Of a stretch of DNA of 5,810 nucleotides, positions 1 to 5,567 are shown piece by piece. Source of the DNA: an uncultured Lachnospiraceae bacterium (GTDB taxonomy: Bacteria > Bacillota > Clostridia > Lachnospirales > Lachnospiraceae); NCBI GenBank assembly GCA_910588565.1, contig CAJUPF010000119.1, positions 1-5,810 on the forward strand, in the 5' to 3' direction. Each line of letters begins with the position of its first letter. The first letter of the stretch is position 1. The translations under genes and the position numbers were made by a program. The notes beneath the pieces were generated by a model. The model had not been told where the DNA came from, did no database searches, and saw nothing but the letters and a program-made list of their open reading frames with translations.

Positions 1-651
1 GGAATATTCCCAGAACATATTTAGTGCCGAATGTTGGCCATACTTTTTTACAGGAAGAATACCGGTCATATACGCAAGCGCAACATACGGCTGGTCTTTT
101 AAAAGATTCCTTAAAAAATCCAGATACTGCTTTTGCAGAGTTTCCAACTCCTGCTTTTCACGCATGACACAGTCCCACTCATCGATCAGAAAAATAAATT
201 GTTTATCCGTTTTGGCGTAGATTTTCCGAAACGTAGCGGCAAGCCCCATTTCACGCCCTTTTAAAACAGTTCCATACTCTTCGTTTAATTCTTCCAGCAC
301 TTCCTGTTCCAGATATTCTGTAACCTTACCGGAAGACGCCTCAATCAGAAACTGCTGCATATTCAAAAAAACGACATCATAGCGGTTCAAATGCTCCTTA
401 TACGTTGGATTCCCCGCGATGCTGCGTCCTGCAAACAATTCTTTGGAATCGCACCCGCAGCTGTAATAAGCCGCAAGCATTTTCAGAGCCATGGATTTTC
501 CAAAGCGCCTGGGCCTGCTCACACAAAGAAACTTCTGCTCTGTATTGATACACTTATTTGTCTCTGCAATCAATCCTGTTTTATCCACATAAATTTCAGA
601 ACGGACAGACTCCCAAAAACCCCTGTTCCCCGGATTCAGATAAATGCCCAT
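1..651 (-). CDS. AAA-ATPase-like protein, N-terminal 217 residues (partial, runs off left edge)
   Basis: Reading the minus strand from ATG at 651-649 gives 217 uninterrupted codons to base 1. The order of motifs fits the AAA-ATPase-like family (DUF1703-type proteins, which usually carry a C-terminal PD-(D/E)XK nuclease-like domain). Residues 21-28 read YVDKTGLI, typical of the family N-terminus. Residues 46-53 read RPRRFGKS, the family's Walker A variant. Residues 153-160 read IFLIDEWD, a Walker B. Residues 196-207 read TGILPVKKYGQH, the conserved stretch after Walker B. The start is supported by GGGAGG at 660-665, 8 bases upstream, and by a promoter at 678-706. The protein is probably cytoplasmic. 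The nuclease half would lie outside the window, so its presence is inferred from the family. The cellular role of these proteins is not established; roles in defence or mobile-element biology have been suggested only by context. It is transcribed divergently from the uptake operon. Confidence 0.88.
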   Translation of the reverse strand, partial: MGIYLNPGNRGFWESVRSEIYVDKTGLIAETNKCINTEQKFLCVSRPRRFGKSMALKMLAAYYSCGCDSKELFAGRSIAGNPTYKEHLNRYDVVFLNMQQFLIEASSGKVTEYLEQEVLEELNEEYGTVLKGREMGLAATFRKIYAKTDKQFIFLIDEWDCVMREKQELETLQKQYLDFLRNLLKDQPYVALAYMTGILPVKKYGQHSALNMFWEYS

Positions 652-677
652 ATATGCAACCTCCCTTTTCTTCTCTT

Positions 678-706
678 AGTATAGCAATTCTCTCATACAT
701 ATTCAA
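678..706 (-). promoter_or_regulatory. Sigma-A-type promoter for the AAA-ATPase-like gene
   Basis: On the minus strand, TTGAAT (plus 701-706) and TATACT (plus 678-683) are separated by 17 bases. The -10 box is preceded by TGC, giving an extended -10 (TGCTATACT). Transcription would start near 671, leaving a leader of about 20 bases that carries the ribosome binding site at 660-665. Box quality and spacing are good, but this is a sequence prediction only. Confidence 0.72.
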
Positions 707-722
707 TTATTTTCTGAATATG
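698..722. promoter_or_regulatory. 8-bp inverted repeat overlapping the -35 box (candidate operator)
   Basis: CATATTCA (698-705) and TGAATATG (715-722) form a perfect inverted repeat with a 9-base spacer. The left arm overlaps the predicted -35 box (701-706) of the minus-strand gene, as expected for a repressor site. The binding protein is unknown, and in AT-rich DNA such a repeat could arise by chance. Confidence 0.35.
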
Positions 723-736
723 GAAAAATTATGGAA

Positions 737-744
737 AGTGAAGA
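737..744. repeat. Left copy of 8-bp target-site duplication
   Basis: AGTGAAGA lies flush against the left terminal inverted repeat of the element at 745-877. The identical octamer occurs flush against the right end (878-885). The match stops exactly at the element borders, as a transposition target duplication should. Confidence 0.75.
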
Positions 745-759
745 GTTACTGTTCACACA

Positions 760-784
760 GGTCTGTGCATTTACTGCACAGACC
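760..784. repeat. Perfect 10-bp hairpin inside the MITE-like element
   Basis: GGTCTGTGCA (760-769), loop TTTAC (770-774) and TGCACAGACC (775-784) form a strong stem-loop on either strand. No T-run follows on the plus strand, so it is not a convincing intrinsic terminator. It is better read as part of the element's structure. Confidence 0.7.
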
Positions 785-807
785 GTAAGAAAGTGATTCG
801 GGAATGA

Positions 808-846
808 GCAAATCCCATTCGCGAAGCGAATTTTAAATGGATTTGC
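808..846. repeat. Nested hairpin inside the MITE-like element
   Basis: The outer arms GCAAATCC (808-815) and GGATTTGC (839-846) enclose an inner hairpin ATTCGC-GAA-GCGAAT (817-831). A short unpaired TTTAAAT-like stretch lies on the right side. All arms match perfectly. Confidence 0.65.
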
Positions 847-877
847 GAAGGTTACTGTGAACGGAGTGAACAGTAAC

Positions 878-885
878 AGTGAAGA
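878..885. repeat. Right copy of 8-bp target-site duplication
   Basis: AGTGAAGA follows immediately after the right terminal inverted repeat and is identical to 737-744. Base 886 (A) differs from base 745 (G), and base 736 (A) differs from base 877 (C). The direct repeat is therefore exactly 8 bp. Confidence 0.75.
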
Positions 886-1062
886 ATTTTTACACCATAA
901 TCCACTTGATATCTCCCGGTTGGCTTCACCGAACCTCTGATAGTGAACAATTTCCCGTTCTCTTAAGAAGCGGATGGGTTCACAGACCTCCGGATCTTTT
1001 ACAAGACGGAGGATATTGTCGTAGGTGGTTCTTGCTTTCTGCTCTGCTGCGGCCTTGTAAAG
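880..1062 (-). pseudogene. CotJC / manganese-catalase-like remnant (C-terminal fragment)
   Basis: The minus-strand frame starting at 1062 reads LYKAAAEQKARTTYDNILRL, then VKDPEVCEPI-RFLREREIVHYQRFGEA and a more diverged tail ending CKNSS at 880. This is recognisable as the C-terminal part of CotJC-type spore-coat proteins (ferritin-like manganese-catalase family). Its AEQKAR, the [FL]REREIVH helix and the QRFGEA segment are hallmarks, including the Glu and His that usually bind metal. An in-frame TAA lies at 1086-1084, and codons between it and 1062 do not resemble the family. The N-terminal two thirds are missing and no start is present. The 3' side abuts the MITE-like element, and traces of the family's KNFYxFNPSF tail may continue beyond it. 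This is a dead fragment. An intact copy presumably exists elsewhere, because the family forms part of the spore coat. Confidence 0.75.
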
Positions 1063-1201
1063 ACAACAGTGGCAGGAATAACATTATGGAAAAATTGATA
1101 CAAGTCTCCTGGTTATATTTTTTTCGCGTCTGTAGTCACGTCTTCAGGATAATATACTTAAATTGTCTGCATTCTCACAAACCATTTAGGAAAAATATAT
1201 A
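1063..1201. other. Intergenic stretch with no recognisable feature
   Basis: Between the cotJC-like remnant and the AT-rich repeats I see no gene, RNA or convincing promoter. The short plus-strand open frame spanning 879-1202 is antisense to the remnant, has no ribosome binding site and reads as low-quality protein. The bases just upstream of 1062 could hold further frameshifted cotJC-like sequence, but I cannot support that. Confidence 0.5.
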
Positions 1202-1249
1202 AAAAAGAAAATATTTTTTATGCAAGATTAATAAAAAGAAAATATTTTT
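1202..1249. repeat. Two 17-bp direct repeats, 31 bp apart, upstream of operon promoter
   Basis: AAAAAGAAAATATTTTT occurs at 1202-1218 and identically at 1233-1249. Each copy contains the 10-bp palindrome AAAATATTTT (1208-1217 and 1239-1248). The 31-bp period is about three helical turns, and the second copy ends 10 bases before the predicted -35 box. This could be a paired operator or an UP-like/curved element. Low-complexity sequence makes chance repetition more likely than the length suggests. Confidence 0.45.
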
Positions 1250-1259
1250 CAAAAAAGTA

Positions 1260-1287
1260 TTGTTTTTTCTTTTTTTCATGTTATTAT
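1260..1287 (+). promoter_or_regulatory. Probable sigma-A promoter of the lyase/ABC operon
   Basis: TTGTTT (1260-1265) and TATTAT (1282-1287) are separated by 16 bases, after a strongly A/T-tracted upstream region. Transcription would begin near 1293-1295, giving a leader of about 50 bases before the ATG at 1343. The upstream ATG at 1286 overlaps the -10 box, which argues against it as the translation start. Confidence 0.5.
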
Positions 1288-1342
1288 GTATTTAAGAAAT
1301 GAATTACAGGTAATTCTAAGAGAAAAGAAAGGTGGTATAAAA

Positions 1343-2281
1343 ATGAGACCAGAAGAACTGAAGAAGGCACTAGAAGGAATTTGCGCAATTGCTGTTACAC
1401 CGATGAATGACAAACGGCAGGTTGATTATGAAAAAGTGAAAAACCACATTCGTTTTCTAATTGGAAAGGGAATTAACCGCAGCAACAGCTGTACATTAGT
1501 AGTAGGAGGAAGTACAGGAGAGTGCGGCGCTCTTACAATCCCGGAAAGAAAAAAATTGATAGAGACAGCAGTTTCAGCGGCGGGAGATGAGCTTCCGATC
1601 ATCGCTGGATGCAATCACAGCAATATAGAGGATGTAAAGGATTTAATGGCACATGCAGAACAGGCAGGCGCAGCCGGTGTTATGGTTTTGTCTCCTTATT
1701 ATTACGTGCCGACGGATGACGCCGTATTACGTTTTTATAAAGAGATCTCAAAGGCAGCTAATATCGGAATCCTTCTATATAATAATCTTGAGGTTACACA
1801 TAAGGATGTACCACTTGAAGTTATGGAGCAGTTGATCGGAGATTCTAATGTAGTCGGTATTAAGGAATGTACGCCGAACTTTGCAAAAATGGAAAAAGTT
1901 GCCAGGAAGATAGGGGATAAGATTACGGTTATCAACGGACATGGCGAATTCCTTGAACCGTTCGCAGCAGTAGCGGGAACGAAAGGATTTATTTCCAGTA
2001 CTTCAAATTTCGCACCAGAGCTTGCAGTAGAAATGTGGAAAGCAAGAAGCGCCGGAGAATATGTAAAAGCAAAACAGATCAGGGACAGATTATCACCGTA
2101 CCTTGACCTGGCGGCGGCAGAAAGTGCAACAGGCGGTGAGCCGGTAGTACTTGCAATATTAAAGAGAGCAGCGACATTAGTTGGTTCAGACTGCGGACCG
2201 GGACGGATACCTCTTCCGGAAATTTCACAGGAGCTGGATGAAAAGATTCAGAAGATGTTAAAGGAAGCAGGCTTGATTTAA
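1343..2281 (+). CDS. DapA/NanA-superfamily lyase (dihydrodipicolinate synthase family protein)
   Basis: This 312-residue class I (Schiff-base) aldolase-type enzyme has a TIM-barrel fold and is probably cytoplasmic. The start chosen is ATG 1343, because AAAGGTGG (1328-1335) lies just upstream. An in-frame ATG at 1286 would add 19 residues but lacks a ribosome binding site and overlaps the promoter. Visible motifs are GGSTGE (residues 55-60, carboxylate-binding loop), SPYYYVP (117-123), catalytic Tyr146 in LLYNN, and Schiff-base Lys174 in GIKECT. The Tyr-Lys spacing of 28 matches E. coli DapA and NanA. GGSTGE resembles N-acetylneuraminate lyase more than DapA (GTTGE). The usual YNxP is replaced by YNNL, and the protein is longer than the typical ~295 residues, with extra sequence before GGSTGE (NRSNSCT). 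With a sugar-type ABC transporter downstream, a catabolic 2-keto-acid aldolase or dehydratase is more likely than lysine biosynthesis. The exact substrate is unknown. Confidence 0.92.
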   Translation: MRPEELKKALEGICAIAVTPMNDKRQVDYEKVKNHIRFLIGKGINRSNSCTLVVGGSTGECGALTIPERKKLIETAVSAAGDELPIIAGCNHSNIEDVKDLMAHAEQAGAAGVMVLSPYYYVPTDDAVLRFYKEISKAANIGILLYNNLEVTHKDVPLEVMEQLIGDSNVVGIKECTPNFAKMEKVARKIGDKITVINGHGEFLEPFAAVAGTKGFISSTSNFAPELAVEMWKARSAGEYVKAKQIRDRLSPYLDLAAAESATGGEPVVLAILKRAATLVGSDCGPGRIPLPEISQELDEKIQKMLKEAGLI

Positions 2282-2322
2282 AATATCTGATTTGAAATAT
2301 CTGACTTTAAATATTTGACTTG
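2281..2322. repeat. Three tandem 14-bp repeats after the lyase gene
   Basis: AAATATCTGATTTG (2281-2294), AAATATCTGACTTT (2295-2308) and AAATATTTGACTTG (2309-2322) are three contiguous copies with one to three differences between them. The array begins at the last base of the lyase stop codon. It lies in the transcribed spacer before the solute-binding protein gene. Function is unknown; slippage duplication is the simplest origin. Confidence 0.7.
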
Positions 2323-2360
2323 TAATAAAAAGACAATCAGATGTTACACATTAAGAAGAA

Positions 2361-2379
2361 GGCAGTTGTACACACTGCC
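2361..2379 (+). promoter_or_regulatory. Short hairpin upstream of solute-binding protein gene
   Basis: GGCAGT (2361-2366) and ACTGCC (2374-2379) form a 6-bp stem with loop TGTACAC. No T-run follows, so it is not an intrinsic terminator. It lies 11 bases before the GGAGG at 2391-2395. It could be an mRNA-stabilising or processing hairpin that favours expression of the binding protein, a common arrangement in transporter operons. Confidence 0.35.
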
Positions 2380-2402
2380 AGAAAGAAAATGGAGGAAAAT
2401 AT

Positions 2403-3724
2403 ATGAAAAAAAGGCTATTGGCTATGTTGTTATGTGCCGCAATGGTATTATCTATGGCAGCCTGCAGCAGCGGTGGAGCTGAATCTGATAAAGAAGAAAA
2501 AACAGAAGATTCCGGCGGAAAAAAGAAATAAGCGTATTAAGACTTGGAGATATTACGAAGGCAGAACCTATCTTTGCTCCGATTATGGACAGCTATACAA
2601 AGAATAATCCGGACACGACAGTAAATTTTGAGGCTATGGCATGGGATGAGGCAAGAACAAAGTTGAAATTATTAGGCGCTCAGAGTGAACTGCCGGAGGT
2701 TATGTTTATTAATATCATCAATGGATGGGATTTGGCATCAAGTGGTTACTTGTCTGATTTGAGTGATTTATTTAAGGGAGATGACTCTTTGTCGGCAGAC
2801 ATTCCACAGTCGATTATTGATGTTGCGACAACAGAGGACGGAAAAATGTATTGGATTCCTTCTGCTACAGGCGCCTTTGGAGTGTGGTATAACAAAGAGT
2901 ATTTTAAGCAGGCGGGGCTTGATCCTAATTCACCTCCTAAAACTGTAGAAGAGATGATTTCCATGGCAAAGACAATTACAGAAAAGACAGGCGTTCCAGG
3001 ACTTGGCTGGGGAATTACGGCAACAGAAGATTTCGCCAATATTACCGAGAGCTTTTATTCAAGCTATACAGGTGTAGATATCTGGAGTGATGCAGACAAA
3101 AAATTTACATTTGAAGATAATAAAGAGTATCGGAAATTGTTTGCAGAAGTATTGGAGGAATTTGCAAAAATTACGAATGATTACGGGATTACACAGGCAA
3201 ACTCTATCGAACAAAATCCGTTTGGTATTAGAACGTTATTCCGTGACGGTGAAGTTGCAATGTATCTGGACGGGGTATGGGCAGTAAAGGAATTAAAAGA
3301 AGAACTGGATAAAGGAGAGGAAAGTAAATTTAATACAGGATTATTCCCGGCGGGACCGGCAGGCTCACATCCTATTCTTGGCTGCGATGGCTGGGCAATA
3401 CCAGAAGAATGTAAGGATAAGGACGAGGCGTGGAAGATGGTTCAGCATCTGATGTCCTCCGAAAATCAGACCAGACATGCTTCAGAGTGGGGACTGCTTC
3501 CAATTCTTGAATCTGAAAAAGGAATAGATGAATTTTCGGGAGAATACTGGAATGCACTTGTAGAGCAGCTTGGTACAGTTTCTGCCCGTCCGAAGGACAA
3601 GAACGTGTCTATGATTGAGCAGGCAATCGCAGATGGTGCGCAGGCGGCGGCGACAAGGAAGATGACCCCGGACGAAGCGATTGATTTTATGATTGAAACA
3701 GTACATTCAAACTATGTAGAGTAA
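2403..3724 (+). CDS. ABC transporter solute-binding lipoprotein (family 1), interrupted by a -1 frame break
   Basis: This extracytoplasmic lipid-anchored sugar-binding protein would deliver substrate to the two permeases downstream. From ATG 2403 (GGAGG at 2391-2395, 7-base spacing) the frame gives a lipoprotein signal: MKKR, a hydrophobic core, then lipobox SMAAC with Cys21, followed by a Ser/Gly/acidic linker. It stops at TAA 2529-2531 after 42 residues. The -1 frame is open from GAA 2525 to TAA 3722-3724 and begins EISVLRLGDITKAEP, a normal mature N-terminus. A one-base shift at A-run 2519-2524 joins them into 440 residues, the usual family length. Family features in joined numbering are IPSATGAFGVWYNKEYF (152-168), DGEVAMYLDGVWAV (282-295) and GCDGWAIPEECKDKDEAW (317-334). 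No ribosome binding site precedes the internal ATG 2585, and a product from there would lack the export signal. Expression therefore needs a frameshift, or the base is missing by mutation or assembly error. Confidence 0.85.
2519..2525 (+). other. A AAA AAG heptamer at the frame break (slippery site or indel)
   Basis: In the zero frame the codons are GGA AAA AAG AAA TAA, so the last A of GGA plus AAA AAG forms the X XXY YYZ pattern known from E. coli dnaX. A -1 slip here makes the next codon GAA 2525, exactly entering the long frame of the binding protein. The stop is one sense codon downstream. I see no strong downstream stem-loop and no well-spaced upstream Shine-Dalgarno-like stimulator. 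A lost A in the run is at least as likely. Confidence 0.5.
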
Positions 3725-3731
3725 TTGAAGA

Positions 3732-3770
3732 AAATGGATGGGCTGACGGCGGTCCATCCATTTCATTTTA
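3732..3770 (+). terminator. Stem-loop after solute-binding protein gene (leaky terminator/attenuator)
   Basis: AAATGGATGG (3732-3741) pairs perfectly with CCATCCATTT (3754-3763), and the stem can extend inward by a G-U and a G-C pair. The loop is about 8 to 12 bases. A T-rich but broken stretch (TTTCATTTTA) overlaps and follows the right arm. It lies between the binding protein stop and the first permease in the same orientation. A partial terminator or 3'-end stabiliser giving more binding protein than permease is the likely role. Confidence 0.55.
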
Positions 3771-3793
3771 CACTTATTGAAAGGTGGTAGTAT

Positions 3794-4666
3794 ATGAACC
3801 TTAAACGGAAAAGAAAAGCACTGCCTTATATATTTTTAGTACCGGCAATCGTCATTATTATTATGATTTTTGCCATACCTCTTTTCAATTTATTATGGTA
3901 TTCCTTTGCAAAAGTAGATTTGATTGGTAACTTTAACAGCTGGGCAGGGTTGAATAATTATAAATATCTATTTACCGAGACATTTACAAAAACTCTGGGA
4001 AGAACAATGATATGGGTAGTATGTGGTATTGTGGGTATCTTTTTAGTTGGGACGATTCTTGCACTTGCACTGAATAAGCCGATTCCGGGCAGAGGCTTTT
4101 TCAGGACAGTTGTCATTATTCCATGGGTCATTCCCCATGTGTTTGCAGGGACGATGTGGAGCTGGGTTTTAAATTCTACAAATGGAATTGTGAATACGCT
4201 TCTTTTAGATCTGGGGCTTATTAAAGAACCTATCAGCTTCCTGGGGGCAGAACTGGCTCTTGCCACAGTTATTTTTATCCGTATATGGAAGGGTGTACCG
4301 TTTTTGGTCATGAGTTTACTATCCGCTCTGCAGACAATACCGGCAGAAGTGGAAGAGGCGGCAAAACTGGACGGCGCACTTGGATGGAAATATTTCTGGC
4401 ATATTACACTGCCGCTTCTCAGGCCTGTTATGGTAATGAGTGGAACCATCCTGATGGCATGGTCATTTACGATATTTGATCTAGTCTATGTCATTACAGG
4501 AGGAGGCCCGTTAAATGCTACTGAACTGCTTAGTATTACGATTTATAAAAAGGCGTTTATCAATGGTGATATGGGCGGGGCATCGGCTATTGCAATATTT
4601 ACTATGCTGTTTGTATCAGTGATTGCATTTTTCCTGATGAAACGCAATTCAAAGGAGGCCGATTAG
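3794..4666 (+). CDS. Carbohydrate ABC transporter permease, MalF/UgpA type
   Basis: This 290-residue integral membrane subunit forms the translocation pore with the following permease. The start at ATG 3794 is supported by AAAGGTGG (3780-3787). The N-terminus is basic (MNLKRKRKA) and is followed by hydrophobic segments near residues 11-32, 73-94, 105-126, 153-172, 202-222 and 262-282, fitting six membrane spans. The cytoplasmic EAA loop that docks on the ATPase is EEAAKLDGALGWKYFWHITL-P (177-197), with the conserved Gly184 and LP ending. The motif near 236-243 (GGGPLNAT) is typical of this sugar-permease family. Its stop codon is directly followed by the ATG of the next permease, so translation is probably coupled. 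The substrate is not readable from sequence. No ATPase gene is visible; in Firmicutes a shared MsmK/UgpC-type ATPase encoded elsewhere often serves such systems. Confidence 0.94.
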   Translation: MNLKRKRKALPYIFLVPAIVIIIMIFAIPLFNLLWYSFAKVDLIGNFNSWAGLNNYKYLFTETFTKTLGRTMIWVVCGIVGIFLVGTILALALNKPIPGRGFFRTVVIIPWVIPHVFAGTMWSWVLNSTNGIVNTLLLDLGLIKEPISFLGAELALATVIFIRIWKGVPFLVMSLLSALQTIPAEVEEAAKLDGALGWKYFWHITLPLLRPVMVMSGTILMAWSFTIFDLVYVITGGGPLNATELLSITIYKKAFINGDMGGASAIAIFTMLFVSVIAFFLMKRNSKEAD

Positions 4667-5500
4667 ATGAAAAGGAAAAGAAGAAATAAAACAATCAGAG
4701 ATTATATAGTACGCTATTTCGTTATTATTGTCTGGGTAGTGATTGCTCTGCTTCCTATTTATACCGCGTTTATCACATCGCTTACGCCTTTTGAAAAATT
4801 AGGAGAACGCATGCTGTATCCCAAATATTTTGCATGGGAGAACTATGTGGAGGTCGCGGCACAGACACCAATGTGGGAATATTTGAAAGCGTCTGTTATT
4901 TATGCGGTGGGGACGAGCATTTTTACAATTATTATTTCAATTCTGGCGGCTTATGCATTATCAAGGTTTCGGTTTCGATTTAAAGTTGCGTTTATGATGC
5001 TTATTGTAGCAATTCAGGTTATTCCGCAGATTGTTATCGTAACGCCTCTTTATGGACTTTCTAATTCAACGGGGCTGTATGACACATATATTGTTGTCGT
5101 GCTGGCGATGGTAGCGTCCGCCATAGCAAATCCTATTCTGCTTTTGAAAGGTTTTTTTGACAGTATTTCATCTACGCTGGAGGAAGCGGCGGCAGTGGAT
5201 GGCTGTACAAGGCTTGGTGCGCTTGTAAAAATTATTCTGCCTATTTCACTTCCAGCAGTTACGACGGCATTTGCTCTTTCATTTTTTACAGGGTGGGACG
5301 CATATCTGTATCCGATGATACTGACATCGTCTCCGGGAAAGGTATCTATGACGGTAGGTCTTTCCAGGATGAAGGATATCGTTACGCCGTGGAACTGGAT
5401 TATGTCGGGGACAATCATTGCAATCATACCGCCGATTCTGATTTATCTCATTGCGCAGAAATACCTAATAGGAGGATTGACGGCAGGCAGTGATAAGTAA
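4667..5500 (+). CDS. Carbohydrate ABC transporter permease, MalG/UgpE type
   Basis: This 277-residue integral membrane subunit is the partner of the preceding permease. ATG 4667 directly abuts the upstream TAG (4664-4666), and AAAGGAGG (4651-4658) lies 8 bases before it inside the upstream gene. The N-terminus is basic (MKRKRRNKTIRDY) with spans near 15-36, 74-97, 107-128, 140-160, 183-205 and 246-267. The EAA loop reads EEAAAVDGCTRLGALVKIIL-P (162-182). AYALSRFRF (95-103) and the C-terminal GGLTAGSDK (269-277) are characteristic of MalG-type subunits, which commonly end in GLTAG plus a short tail. The order binding protein, MalF-like, MalG-like is the standard CUT1-type layout. After it, 67 bases without an evident terminator lead to the dehydrogenase gene, so the operon probably continues. 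Confidence 0.94.
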   Translation: MKRKRRNKTIRDYIVRYFVIIVWVVIALLPIYTAFITSLTPFEKLGERMLYPKYFAWENYVEVAAQTPMWEYLKASVIYAVGTSIFTIIISILAAYALSRFRFRFKVAFMMLIVAIQVIPQIVIVTPLYGLSNSTGLYDTYIVVVLAMVASAIANPILLLKGFFDSISSTLEEAAAVDGCTRLGALVKIILPISLPAVTTAFALSFFTGWDAYLYPMILTSSPGKVSMTVGLSRMKDIVTPWNWIMSGTIIAIIPPILIYLIAQKYLIGGLTAGSDK

Positions 5501-5567
5501 GAAAGTAGTTATCAAGTTTCACAGGGGACATATCAATTTCTGAGTAAATTATAGGAGGAAATAAAGA

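Larger units (their letters stand above)
745..877. mobile_element. MITE-like non-autonomous element, 133 bp, 12-bp TIRs
   Basis: GTTACTGTTCAC (745-756) and GTGAACAGTAAC (866-877) are perfect 12-bp terminal inverted repeats. The element is flanked by identical octamers AGTGAAGA, consistent with an 8-bp target-site duplication. It has no coding capacity. The interior is highly structured. GGTCTGTGCA/TGCACAGACC (760-769/775-784) forms a perfect 10-bp stem with a 5-base loop. GCAAATCC/GGATTTGC (808-815/839-846) encloses ATTCGC-GAA-GCGAAT (817-831). GTTACTGT/ACAGTAAC (851-858/870-877) forms a right-end hairpin. An 8-bp duplication is produced by several IS families (for example ISL3, IS66, IS256), but the termini do not let me assign the parent transposase. 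The sequence seems reminiscent of short dispersed palindromic repeats of Lachnospiraceae, an impression rather than a search result. Being intergenic and fold-rich, it could also affect nearby transcripts. Confidence 0.78.

Noticed and set aside
391..788. Plus-strand open frames at 391-684 and 558-788
   Set aside because: They are antisense to the well-supported AAA-ATPase-like gene, have no ribosome binding site and no recognisable protein features.
745..877. CRISPR array or small RNA gene
   Set aside because: There are no regularly spaced direct repeats. The palindromic content is explained by terminal and internal inverted repeats of a MITE-like element. Transcription as an RNA cannot be supported from the sequence.
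719..1096. 12-bp direct repeat TATGGAAAAATT at 719-730 and 1085-1096 flanking the MITE/cotJC region, possibly ends of a larger insertion
   Set aside because: A few 12-bp matches are expected by chance in about 5.8 kb of AT-rich sequence, and the copies do not border any recognisable element. The 8-bp duplication flush with the TIRs explains the insertion better.
879..1202. 107-codon plus-strand open frame
   Set aside because: It is antisense to the CotJC-like remnant, has no ribosome binding site, and its translation looks non-natural.
1286..1342. 19-residue N-terminal extension of the lyase from ATG 1286
   Set aside because: There is no ribosome binding site, and the ATG overlaps the predicted -10 box. 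ATG 1343 has AAAGGTGG upstream and gives a family-like N-terminus.
2585..2587. Independent start of the solute-binding protein at ATG 2585
   Set aside because: No Shine-Dalgarno sequence precedes it, and family-like residues (EISVLRLGDITKAEP) lie upstream in the same frame. The product would lack an export signal.
3958..4449. 163-codon minus-strand open frame inside the first permease
   Set aside because: It is a shadow of the permease coding frame, with no start context and no recognisable domain.
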